NCBI GenBank assembly: GCA_035630195.1
Contig: DASQLD010000508.1
Coordinates: 1-9,634 of the forward strand
Direction: 5' to 3'
Origin: DASQDN01 sp035630195
Lineage (GTDB): Bacteria; Acidobacteriota; Terriglobia; Bryobacterales; Bryobacteraceae
DNA length: 9,634 bases
A program made the position numbers and the translations under genes. Shown here in pieces: positions 1 through 5,770 of this stretch (its first letter is position 1; each line of letters starts with the position of its first letter). The notes under the pieces are model-generated. The model had not been told where the DNA came from. It saw only the letters and a list, made by a program, of their open reading frames with translations, and made no database searches.

Positions 1-1
1 A

Positions 2-619
2 GCGTTCTACTATGTGACGCCGCCCGAAGCGGAATGGACCCGCACGCATAAAGAAGAGCATCTCCGTCTGTTCAATAAACCTGTGATGGAGATCATCACG
101 ATTCACGAAGCGTTCCCCGGACACTACAATCAGTTCCTACATGCAAAGGCGTTTCCGACAAAAACACGGAAGCTCTTAACGACGAGATCGAATGCGGAAG
201 GATGGGCGCACTACGTTGAACAGATGATGATCGAAGAAGGATACGGGGACGGCGATCCGAACATTCGGTTGGCGCAACTCTCGGAGGCCCTCCTTCGCGA
301 TTGTCGCTTCGTATCAGGCATCAAGCTGCACACGCAGAATCAGACTGTCGAGCAGGCCGCTCGGCTTTTTGTGGAGAAAGGGTTTCAAGAGCCGGCAAAT
401 GCGCATGAGGAAGCTCGCCGGGGCGCCTATGATCCCACGTACCTTTACTACACCGCCGGCAAACTGCAGATCTACAAACTACGCGAAGATTACAAACGGG
501 CACACGGTGGGGACTACTCGCTCGAGAAGTTCCATACCGAGTTTATCAAGCACGGCTCCATCCCGTTGAAGCTGATGCGACAGATTCTGCTAAAAGGCGA
601 TCAGTCGCCTACTTTATAG
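2..619 (+). CDS. DUF885 family metallopeptidase-like protein, C-terminal part (5' end outside window)
   Basis: The reading frame is open from base 2, so only about the last 205 residues are present; the GTG at 14 is internal, because the in-frame residues before it (AFYYV) continue a motif typical of the family. The fragment carries HEAFPGH (His codon at 104-106), a spaced variant of the HExxH zinc-binding motif, and an EGWAHY motif about 30 residues later whose Glu is the likely third metal ligand. Both are hallmarks of DUF885 proteins, generally regarded as metal-dependent peptidases and often exported in Acidobacteriota. The tail with YYTAGKLQIYKLRE and the final FH..FIKHGSIPLKLM also fits the usual C-terminus, so the 3' end looks intact. 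The last 19 bp overlap the 3' end of ribE on the other strand. Substrate and localisation cannot be judged because the N-terminus is missing. Confidence 0.88.
   Translation, partial: AFYYVTPPEAEWTRTHKEEHLRLFNKPVMEIITIHEAFPGHYNQFLHAKAFPTKTRKLLTTRSNAEGWAHYVEQMMIEEGYGDGDPNIRLAQLSEALLRDCRFVSGIKLHTQNQTVEQAARLFVEKGFQEPANAHEEARRGAYDPTYLYYTAGKLQIYKLREDYKRAHGGDYSLEKFHTEFIKHGSIPLKLMRQILLKGDQSPTL
591..613. terminator. short hairpin in the DUF885/ribE convergent overlap, possible terminator
   Basis: AGGCGA (595-600) pairs perfectly with TCGCCT (605-610) across a 4-base loop (601-604). Read on the minus strand the loop is CTGA, which holds the ribE TGA stop codon, and the stem is followed by a short T run (TTTTA). 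On the plus strand the stem is followed by ACTTTATA. The stem is only 6 bp, so termination in either direction is plausible but weak. It is the only terminator-like structure I see at this convergent junction. Confidence 0.35.
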
Positions 620-1206
620 CCGGCAATCATCTTCTCCAGATACTTGGCAAAAACGTCGCATTCGAGATTTACCTTGGCGCCCGGCTTGTAAGTCTGGAGT
701 GCAGTCATCTGAAAAGTATGCGGGATGATCGTCACAGCGACGACCATCGCGTCAATTGACGCGACGGTCAGGCTGATTCCGTCGATTGCGATAGATCCTT
801 TGTGGACTATGTAGCGATCGAGTTCGTCGGGGACGCGGATGCGTAGCCAGTAGTTATCGCTACCAAGCTGCTCTAGCGATAACAACTCTCCAGTACCGTC
901 GACGTGACCTTGAACGACATGACCGTGAAGTCGTCCGATCGCAAGAAGAGGGCGCTCCAGATTCACCAGCGAACCGCGCATCAGATCTCCGAGGTTTGTG
1001 CGCCGCAAAGTCTCAGGGGCAAGATCGGCTGAGAAGCCCGTCGCGTCGATGTGAATCGCAGTTAAGCACACGCCGTTGGCGGCGATGCTGGAGCCTTCTC
1101 CGGCGTCTGAAACAACGGTGCTGCAGTCAATGCGGAGACGTGCACCAGTTAGTTGCGGCTCAAGCTTTCCGACGGTACCAATCTCTTCGATAATACCTGT
1201 GAACAC
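601..1206 (-). CDS. ribE: riboflavin synthase, alpha chain (lumazine-binding protein)
   Basis: This enzyme catalyses the last step of riboflavin synthesis: two 6,7-dimethyl-8-ribityllumazine molecules dismutate to riboflavin and a pyrimidinedione in the cytosol. The 201-residue length is normal. The start is GTG at 1206, fixed by the invariant N-terminus MFTGIIEE, whose Phe2 is functional in the family. Two homologous lumazine-binding barrels are visible: residues 1 to about 90 with NGVCLTA (Cys47), and about 91 to 190 with GHVVQGHVDG (His101) and IDGISLTV (Ser145, Thr147). Asp184 falls in the conserved C-terminal ECDVFAKYLEKM segment. These match the active-site residues known from E. coli RibE, so it should be active as a trimer. 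It lies 3 bp downstream of the DUF3500 gene and is probably co-transcribed, perhaps translationally coupled; no strong Shine-Dalgarno sequence precedes the GTG. No other rib gene is nearby. Confidence 0.97.
   Translation of the reverse strand: MFTGIIEEIGTVGKLEPQLTGARLRIDCSTVVSDAGEGSSIAANGVCLTAIHIDATGFSADLAPETLRRTNLGDLMRGSLVNLERPLLAIGRLHGHVVQGHVDGTGELLSLEQLGSDNYWLRIRVPDELDRYIVHKGSIAIDGISLTVASIDAMVVAVTIIPHTFQMTALQTYKPGAKVNLECDVFAKYLEKMIAGYKVGD
747..764. repeat. 18-bp perfect palindrome inside ribE
   Basis: TCGCGTCAATTGACGCGA is identical to its reverse complement over all 18 bases, centred on AATT. It lies in the ribE coding sequence, covering the codons for part of VASIDAM in the second barrel. 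A perfect 18-bp palindrome is expected by chance well below once in a window this size. It could bind a dimeric regulator or be coincidence in coding DNA; the sequence does not decide. Confidence 0.5.
853..883. repeat. 10-bp perfect inverted repeat inside ribE
   Basis: GTTATCGCTA (853-862) and TAGCGATAAC (874-883) are exact reverse complements separated by 11 bases. They could form a stem-loop in the ribE mRNA or serve as a two-half-site protein target. The arms encode parts of the linker between the two riboflavin synthase barrels, near the LLSLEQLGSDNYW residues. About 90 bp away is the 18-bp palindrome. Chance cannot be excluded. Confidence 0.45.
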
Positions 1207-1209
1207 TAC

Positions 1210-2235
1210 TTATTTGTGAGCAGATTGATAGTGCTCTTTCAGTAGATCGGCGCCGAAATCATTTGTCAGGTCGCGCCAGACGCTGTGAATATGATTCGCG
1301 TCGTTCTGGGTATTGTCGTACTCGATCAGGAAATCAGGACCAGCAATCCGGTAATAGTGCGGGTCGCCTTTATTTTCCCCGCCGGCCCATACGAAATAGA
1401 TATTGGTGCCGGCCTTCTTGATGCGATCAAGCCTCTCCTGCGCTACGAGCAGCGGTAGGTTGTTTGCATACTCGTCCGCGACTGCTTGCAGCATCAGACG
1501 TTGTTTGGAGTTCAACTTCGATGCCTGCAAGCCATTCGGCTGACCTTCGATCGAAGCCTTTCGTGACGCCATCGTGAAGATGTCCTTCGGAGCTTCTTTC
1601 GAAACGATCGCCGTTTTCTTTTGTTCCGGCGTCAGGCTAGTTACGAGAGCGCGGGCAAGATCTTCCTCGGCATGGAGAACTCGAAGTCCTTTGCGCGGCC
1701 CCTCTCTCACTTCTGCAGGGTTGGTGCCAAAAAAGTTCGGGCTACCGATCACCTTGCCGCCCTTCAATGTGAAGTTCAAAGCCAGATGGTGTCCTTCCAC
1801 TCTGTAGCCCCAAACACCGGTGTCTGAAGGTTCTCCGAAAACGCTGAAGAAGTACCCTTCCGGATTACGCCGAACACCGTTGTCTTTCTCGAGAATACGC
1901 AGGATATCTTCAAGACTCATGATCGAGGTGGCCTTGATGTAGCCCTGTTGGCTGAGCCCCGCGTTGAGCAGCGCATTTGCGAGATGCTTCTGCGCGCTTG
2001 TCATGTCCTTGAGCGGTAGTCCTTTACGTTCGCGGGGGATGAAGTGCCAGTTCAATCTCTCATCGTTCTCAAACGTGAAGACGGTTCTGGCGGCTTGTTC
2101 CTGGGTAAGCGACGCGAGAAATCGTTTGGCTGTGTCGGACATTGTCACAGAAGCTGGACGGTTCGCGGAGGTCATGGGTGAGCTCAGCAGCGACATAGCG
2201 ACAAGGGCGGAAAAGAGAGGCTTTGAGACGCGCAC
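1210..2235 (-). CDS. secreted DUF3500 family protein
   Basis: This 341-residue protein has a clear N-terminal signal sequence: a basic start (MRVSK), a hydrophobic stretch of about 14 residues and a small-residue cleavage region near MTSA (residues 21-24). The mature part carries segments I associate with DUF3500: WHFIPRERKGLPLKDM, a leucine-rich LANALLNAGLSQQGY, then RNPEGYFFSVFGEP, the GYRVEGHHLALNFTL block, PNFFGTNPAEVREGPRKGLRVL, and a C-terminal YYRIAGPDFLIEYDN followed by HIHSVWRD. The conserved His, Asp and Glu residues could suggest a hydrolase or ligand-binding role, but no activity is established to my knowledge. The start is GTG at 2235; an in-frame TAA lies four codons upstream, so no longer form is possible. 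It is the first gene of a probable operon with ribE, 3 bp downstream. No strong Shine-Dalgarno sequence is visible. Confidence 0.9.
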   Translation of the reverse strand: MRVSKPLFSALVAMSLLSSPMTSANRPASVTMSDTAKRFLASLTQEQAARTVFTFENDERLNWHFIPRERKGLPLKDMTSAQKHLANALLNAGLSQQGYIKATSIMSLEDILRILEKDNGVRRNPEGYFFSVFGEPSDTGVWGYRVEGHHLALNFTLKGGKVIGSPNFFGTNPAEVREGPRKGLRVLHAEEDLARALVTSLTPEQKKTAIVSKEAPKDIFTMASRKASIEGQPNGLQASKLNSKQRLMLQAVADEYANNLPLLVAQERLDRIKKAGTNIYFVWAGGENKGDPHYYRIAGPDFLIEYDNTQNDANHIHSVWRDLTNDFGADLLKEHYQSAHK

Positions 2236-2270
2236 GCTGGAAGCTTATCACATACCTTATGGGTCGGCGC

Positions 2271-2294
2271 GCGCGGTCAGGTGCGCGGTCAGGT
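2271..2294. repeat. perfect 12-bp tandem duplication (two copies of GCGCGGTCAGGT)
   Basis: GCGCGGTCAGGT occurs at 2271-2282 and again without spacer at 2283-2294, followed by the partly similar GGGCG. It lies 36 bp upstream of the DUF3500 start and about 95 bp upstream of the secreted-protein start. Two adjacent copies could be a paired operator or a recent replication-slippage product. Confidence 0.65.
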
Positions 2295-2355
2295 GGGCGA
2301 TTTCATAACCGTTACGCAGACTACGAAATAGTCCTGTCGGGATCACATTACCGAA

Positions 2356-2381
2356 CGCCACGGGTATGTGGCGCAAGGGAG
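2356..2381 (+). promoter_or_regulatory. leader hairpin followed by Shine-Dalgarno sequence
   Basis: CGCCAC (2356-2361) pairs with GTGGCG (2368-2373) around a 6-base loop. Immediately after it lies AAGGGAG (2375-2381), a good Shine-Dalgarno sequence 6 bases before the ATG at 2388. The ribosome binding site decides the start: the ATG at 2382 directly touches it and is too close. The hairpin ends one base before the site and could stabilise the leader or modulate ribosome access. Confidence 0.55.
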
Positions 2382-2387
2382 ATGGAG

Positions 2388-3113
2388 ATGAGCAGAATCC
2401 TAACGCACACGGCACTAACAGCAGCGGTTGCGATGTTCGCCTTTGCGCAGGCGCCGCAACCGCCTAATCACACCCCTCCGGAGACGCGAACTCCGGTCGC
2501 CTACCGCGGCATATTGATGGATGCTAGTTGCCAGGCAATCCAGAACCGCCCGGCGGCTGAGTCATCCGCTGACGCGTCACGGAGTCGATCCACACCGTTG
2601 GCCGCCGGGGTCACTCCCGCTGCCACTGTTGGTGCATCGTCGCCATCGAGTACCGACGCAGCCGCTCCGGCGGCGGTCAAAGAAGCTGCAAGCGTCCCCG
2701 AAAATACGGGTGTTAATCCTAAACAGTCGGGGCAGGCTGTGATCGACAAAACGGCGACCGCGTCGGGCACTTCCGTAACCACTTATAGCGGACCGAGCGT
2801 AACTGCCCCAAAGTCGAATGCCCCGGAGACAACCCACATCGGCGGCTCCGATGACGCCGCTCAGCGAAGTCGTTCGGCTGAGTCGGTCGAGGCAGTATCG
2901 ACGGAGGTAAGGGAAAAATACAAGACTTGCCTGGTTACACCCACAACGACTTCTTTCGCGCTGATGTCCGGTGGAAAACTGTACATGCTCGATGACGCAA
3001 ACGGGGCGCTGCGCCAACGGATGAGCTCGTCTACAGGAGCTTCAGCGTGGCACACGGTAACAATCAACGGCAAGATGACCAACGATCGAATATCAGCAAC
3101 GTCTGTGAAGTAA
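2388..3113 (+). CDS. small secreted protein with conserved ends and a low-complexity middle
   Basis: The start is the ATG at 2388, 6 bases after AAGGGAG, giving 241 residues; the ATG at 2382 would add only two. Residues 1-21 form a signal peptide (MSRILTHTALTAAVAMFAFA, cleavage near AFAQA). Three parts follow. A short block at 38-52 (AYRGILMDASCQAIQ) holds Cys48. A stretch of about 110 residues (54-163) is rich in Ala, Ser, Thr and Pro and looks disordered. The C-terminal block (164-241) starts YKTCLVTPTTTSFAL with Cys171 and ends WHTVTINGKM.NDRISATSV, alternating as in a small beta-barrel. The two cysteines, one in each block, probably form a disulfide in the exported protein. Similar small secreted proteins with a LVDASC-like start and a C.VT..T..F.L block are, as I recall, common in Acidobacteriota; no function is known to me. 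It converges on the amidohydrolase gene 8 bp away. Confidence 0.75.
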   Translation: MSRILTHTALTAAVAMFAFAQAPQPPNHTPPETRTPVAYRGILMDASCQAIQNRPAAESSADASRSRSTPLAAGVTPAATVGASSPSSTDAAAPAAVKEAASVPENTGVNPKQSGQAVIDKTATASGTSVTTYSGPSVTAPKSNAPETTHIGGSDDAAQRSRSAESVEAVSTEVREKYKTCLVTPTTTSFALMSGGKLYMLDDANGALRQRMSSSTGASAWHTVTINGKMTNDRISATSVK

Positions 3114-3121
3114 CGTAGAAC

Positions 3122-4687
3122 TCAGTTAGTGGTGGATTTTTCGCGCGCGGGTCCTAACACGACTCGACCAGTTCGCGTGCCGGTCATGTTCCCGGCTCGC
3201 ACGATAAATTCACCATTGACCAATACATCTCGTACACCTACCGCATATTGATGGGGCTTCGCGTATTCGGCGCGATCGGCGATAAGCTCCGGATCGAAGA
3301 TCACGATGTCTGCGTACATGCCTGCCTGCAACAACCCACGATCAGTGGCTTTCAACCGAGCCGCGGGCAGGCTGGTCATGCGCCGGATCGCATCCTCCAA
3401 AGTCAAGAGCTTCTTCTCCCTCACATATCTTGCGAGAATGCGCGGAAAGGTTCCATAACTGCGGGGATGCGGGGAGCCGGAGCCAAATTGCGGGGCATCG
3501 CCATCGCTCGCGACCATCGTGCCGGGATACTTCAAAATCCGCTCTACATCCGATTCGGAGATCGCATGGTAGATTGTCGAGCAGCCGCCCTTGTGTTGAA
3601 TGTCTAAGGCCACCTCGGCTGCGTTGTCAATGGTGACAGCAAGGCCGCGGAGAGCTGTGGCATCTGCCAGCGTCTTACCGTTGAGGGAGGGGTCGAATCC
3701 GCATCGATTGAACTGCACGTTCTTCGGATCTCCACCGCCTCGATCCTCACGTATGCGACGCGCTACTTCTGTCTTGATGCGCGCACGGCTTTCCGGAGCT
3801 TGCAGTCTTTCGAGAAGCGATTTGCTTCCGCCCTCGAGAGACCACTGCGGGAACAGCGCGGACGACCCGGTGTGAGATGCCGTATAGGGGTATTGATCAA
3901 CAGACACGTCGACACCCCGCTGCCGCGCATCTTCAATCAGGCGCAACGTTTCTGCGCTCTTTCCCCAAGACGCGGCGCCGATGATCTTGTGATGCGTTAC
4001 CTGTGTTGGAAGGCCTGCCTCTTCGCCGATGCGAATCGTCTCGCGAACGCTATCGAGAACGCCCGCCGCCTCGTCGCGCATGTGCGAGATGTGCATGCCG
4101 CCCAATTGACCAACCACCCGGGCGATCTCAATTACTTCTTCCGTCGGCGCATAATTCCCGGGCACGTAGAACAAACCCGTCGAGAGACCGAAGGCGCCGT
4201 CCAACATCGCGGCGCGCGCCAAGTCTTTCATGCGTTGTAATTCCTCAGCAGTGGCCTTGCGATTCACCAGCCCCATTGCCATCGTGCGAATGGACCCGTG
4301 ACCTACAAACCAGCCAAAGTTCACAACCGCCTTGGATTCGGCGACCTTCTCCATCGCAGCCCGCAAAGGCAAAGGCGAGCCGCCATCTTGCCCGTCGATC
4401 ACGAACGTGATTCCTTGCCGGACGACATTCTCAAGATTCGGGTTTTCCGCCAGATTTCTTGCGGTGTGGCTGTGGATATCGATGAATCCCGGCGCGACGA
4501 CCAGGCCGGAGACATCTACGCGTTGCTTTGCCTGCGCGCTGCGGAGATCACCGATCGCCGTTATGCGATCACCGGAAATCCCAACATCTGCGCGATACCA
4601 CGGATTGCCGGTACCATCCACGATACGTCCGCCCGTGAGGACCACATCGAATGTCTGGGCGAAGAACAGGCACAGCGGTAGGAGCAT
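3122..4687 (-). CDS. N-acyl-D-amino-acid deacylase-like amidohydrolase, exported
   Basis: This 521-residue protein belongs to the D-aminoacylase branch of the amidohydrolase superfamily, which removes the acyl group from N-acyl-D-amino acids or related amides. Visible landmarks are DVVLTGGRIVDGTGNPWYRADVGI (beta-sandwich start), the metal-binding HSH pair (His72, His74) in GFIDIHSHT, HISHMRDE at 199-206, THHKIIG at 221-227, DQYPYTA at 264-270, SDGD with the probable catalytic Asp415, and a C-terminal ADIVIFDP that closes the sandwich. Where the classical enzymes have a metal-binding Cys in a GNCG motif, this one has GQDG (Asp101). The hydrophobic start MLLPLCLFFAQTF is a very short signal peptide lacking a basic residue. 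The ATG at 4687 is the only usable start, because an in-frame TAG lies six codons upstream; that TAG is the stop of the glycosyltransferase. It is the second gene of that pair. Substrate is not determinable. Confidence 0.9.
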   Translation of the reverse strand: MLLPLCLFFAQTFDVVLTGGRIVDGTGNPWYRADVGISGDRITAIGDLRSAQAKQRVDVSGLVVAPGFIDIHSHTARNLAENPNLENVVRQGITFVIDGQDGGSPLPLRAAMEKVAESKAVVNFGWFVGHGSIRTMAMGLVNRKATAEELQRMKDLARAAMLDGAFGLSTGLFYVPGNYAPTEEVIEIARVVGQLGGMHISHMRDEAAGVLDSVRETIRIGEEAGLPTQVTHHKIIGAASWGKSAETLRLIEDARQRGVDVSVDQYPYTASHTGSSALFPQWSLEGGSKSLLERLQAPESRARIKTEVARRIREDRGGGDPKNVQFNRCGFDPSLNGKTLADATALRGLAVTIDNAAEVALDIQHKGGCSTIYHAISESDVERILKYPGTMVASDGDAPQFGSGSPHPRSYGTFPRILARYVREKKLLTLEDAIRRMTSLPAARLKATDRGLLQAGMYADIVIFDPELIADRAEYAKPHQYAVGVRDVLVNGEFIVRAGNMTGTRTGRVVLGPAREKSTTN

Positions 4688-4702
4688 TACCGTAGGGTAG
4701 CG

Positions 4703-5674
4703 CTAGCGGGAACTGTCGGCAGCTTGTGCCTCGCGCTTCGTCCGGACTTCGCGGACAGCATAGATTCGACGGCCCTGACTCTCAAAATAGGTGCGGACCA
4801 GGATTTCACCGAGCAGACCAGTGCAAAACATCATCAGCCCCGTAAGAAACAAAAGGGCTCCGGCGATCAGAAGCGGACCGTGCTGAATTACAAGCTCATT
4901 GCCCAACAGCTTGTAGATAAGCAAATAGGTCAGTATGGCCCCCCCAATGCCTACGCCTGCCAAGCCCAACTGCCCGAAAAAGTGCATCGGCCGGGTGAAA
5001 TACTTGAGCAGGAATTTAATCGTAATGATGTCGAACAGGACCCGAAATGTCCTTCCCAGCCCATAGTGTGACCCGCCGCTGACACGAGGAGAATTGCGGA
5101 TAGGCACCTCCGCAACGCGGGCGCCATAAAAGGAGGCCAGGGCCGGAATAAAGCGATGTAGCTCGCCGTACAGATTAATATCCTTAAGGATCTCTGACCG
5201 GTATGCCTTAAAGGTGGTCCCGAAATCCCGAAGATTCACGCCAGAAGCTTTCGCCATCAGCCAGTTAGCGATGCGAGACGGAATCTTACGCGTAATCGCG
5301 TTGTCGAGACGATTCTTCCGCCAGCCGCTCGCGATATCGTAGCCTTCGTCGACCTTCTCAAGAAGAGCGGGAATGTCCTCAGGATCATGCTGTAAATCGC
5401 CGTCCATGGAGATGATTACATCGCCCTGAGCTTCATCGAAACCCGCTGATAATGCAGCGGTTTGCCCGAAATTCCGGCGCAAGCGAATCACCTTCAGCCG
5501 CCCGTCGGTCTCGACCAGATTCGCGAGCAGGTCGAAACTCCGATCCGTCGAGGCGTCATCAACGAAAAGGATCTCGTACGGCTTGTTCATGGTCTCCAAC
5601 ACCGTGGTCAGACGGTCGTACAGAGGAAGGATGGCCGGCTCCTCATTGTGGATCGGTATGACGATGGAGATCAT
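4703..5674 (-). CDS. family 2 glycosyltransferase, polyprenyl-phosphate type (GtrB/ArnC/DPM1-like)
   Basis: The 323-residue protein starts with the GT-A fold MISIVIPIHNEE. It has the nucleotide-binding VDDASTD (Asp39, Asp40), RNFGQTAALSAG at 67-78, and the DxD-type metal site SMDGDLQHDPED (Asp91, Asp93). GELHRFIPAL at 170-179 and an amphipathic GLGRTFRVLFDIITIKF near 205-221 follow. Two hydrophobic segments (about 232-255 and 267-290) form a C-terminal membrane hairpin. This layout is that of enzymes that move a sugar from a nucleotide donor to undecaprenyl or dolichyl phosphate at the cytoplasmic face of the membrane, feeding modification of lipid A, O-antigen or wall polymers. Sugar and acceptor cannot be read from the sequence. 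The ATG at 5674 is fixed by an in-frame TGA four codons before it. It is the first gene of a probable pair with the amidohydrolase, 15 bp downstream and in the same frame. Confidence 0.93.
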   Translation of the reverse strand: MISIVIPIHNEEPAILPLYDRLTTVLETMNKPYEILFVDDASTDRSFDLLANLVETDGRLKVIRLRRNFGQTAALSAGFDEAQGDVIISMDGDLQHDPEDIPALLEKVDEGYDIASGWRKNRLDNAITRKIPSRIANWLMAKASGVNLRDFGTTFKAYRSEILKDINLYGELHRFIPALASFYGARVAEVPIRNSPRVSGGSHYGLGRTFRVLFDIITIKFLLKYFTRPMHFFGQLGLAGVGIGGAILTYLLIYKLLGNELVIQHGPLLIAGALLFLTGLMMFCTGLLGEILVRTYFESQGRRIYAVREVRTKREAQAADSSR

Positions 5675-5688
5675 TGAGCTTAGGTCTC

Positions 5689-5697
5689 ATTTTACCA
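5689..5697 (-). promoter_or_regulatory. putative extended -10 promoter of the glycosyltransferase gene
   Basis: On the minus strand the bases read TGGTAAAAT, an extended -10 element (TGn followed by TAAAAT, five of six matches to TATAAT). It ends 14 bases before the ATG, which would give a 5' leader of only about 7 bases and no room for a Shine-Dalgarno sequence. I see no good -35 hexamer, as often with extended -10 promoters. Confidence 0.4.
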
Positions 5698-5711
5698 GCA
5701 CTTAGCGCGCT

Positions 5712-5740
5712 TTGAAGGAGCCGCTTTGGTAGAATATTAA
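5712..5740 (+). promoter_or_regulatory. putative gyrA promoter
   Basis: Two overlapping readings are possible. TTGAAG (5712-5717) and TATTAA (5735-5740) stand 17 bp apart as -35 and -10, each with four of six consensus matches. Alternatively TGGTAGAAT (5727-5735) is an extended -10 element with a five-of-six TAGAAT core. Either gives a leader of about 25-30 bases that contains the gyrA Shine-Dalgarno sequence. The 96-bp region is shared with the divergent glycosyltransferase gene. Confidence 0.45.
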
Positions 5741-5759
5741 AAGCATTCCGCACATAATT

Positions 5760-5765
5760 TAGGAG
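5760..5765 (+). promoter_or_regulatory. gyrA Shine-Dalgarno sequence deciding a TTG start
   Basis: TAGGAG ends 5 bases before the TTG at 5771. There is no ATG or GTG between it and the conserved GyrA core that would give a complete protein, so this site supports the TTG start and the N-terminal extension. Confidence 0.75.
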
Positions 5766-5770
5766 TAATC

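Larger units (their letters stand above)
2236..2387. promoter_or_regulatory. divergent intergenic region between the DUF3500 gene and the secreted-protein gene
   Basis: This 152-bp stretch must hold promoters for both directions. I could not identify convincing -35/-10 pairs. It contains a 12-bp tandem duplication (2271-2294), a GC-alternating stretch beside it and a hairpin (2356-2373) next to the Shine-Dalgarno sequence of the plus-strand gene. The plus frame remains open through it from 2223, but that upstream extension has no ribosome binding site and no signal-peptide character. Confidence 0.5.

Noticed and set aside
601..1206. FMN riboswitch for ribE
   Set aside because: ribE begins 3 bp after the preceding gene, leaving no leader, and I saw nothing resembling an RFN element upstream of the DUF3500 gene.
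2223..2387. 55-residue N-terminal extension of the secreted protein
   Set aside because: It would start at TTG inside the DUF3500 gene, has no Shine-Dalgarno sequence and would hide the clear signal peptide that starts at the ATG at 2388 after AAGGGAG.
2236..2387. Small RNA or riboswitch in the divergent spacer
   Set aside because: Only a 6-bp hairpin and a tandem repeat are seen. No conserved riboswitch core or terminator is visible, and the flanking genes do not suggest a ligand.
2577..3017. 146-codon minus-strand frame opposite the secreted protein
   Set aside because: No domain, no upstream signals, and the plus-strand frame has a signal peptide and a good ribosome binding site.
3800..4410. 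Plus-strand open frames opposite the amidohydrolase
   Set aside because: Arg-rich shadow translations of a well-supported minus-strand gene.
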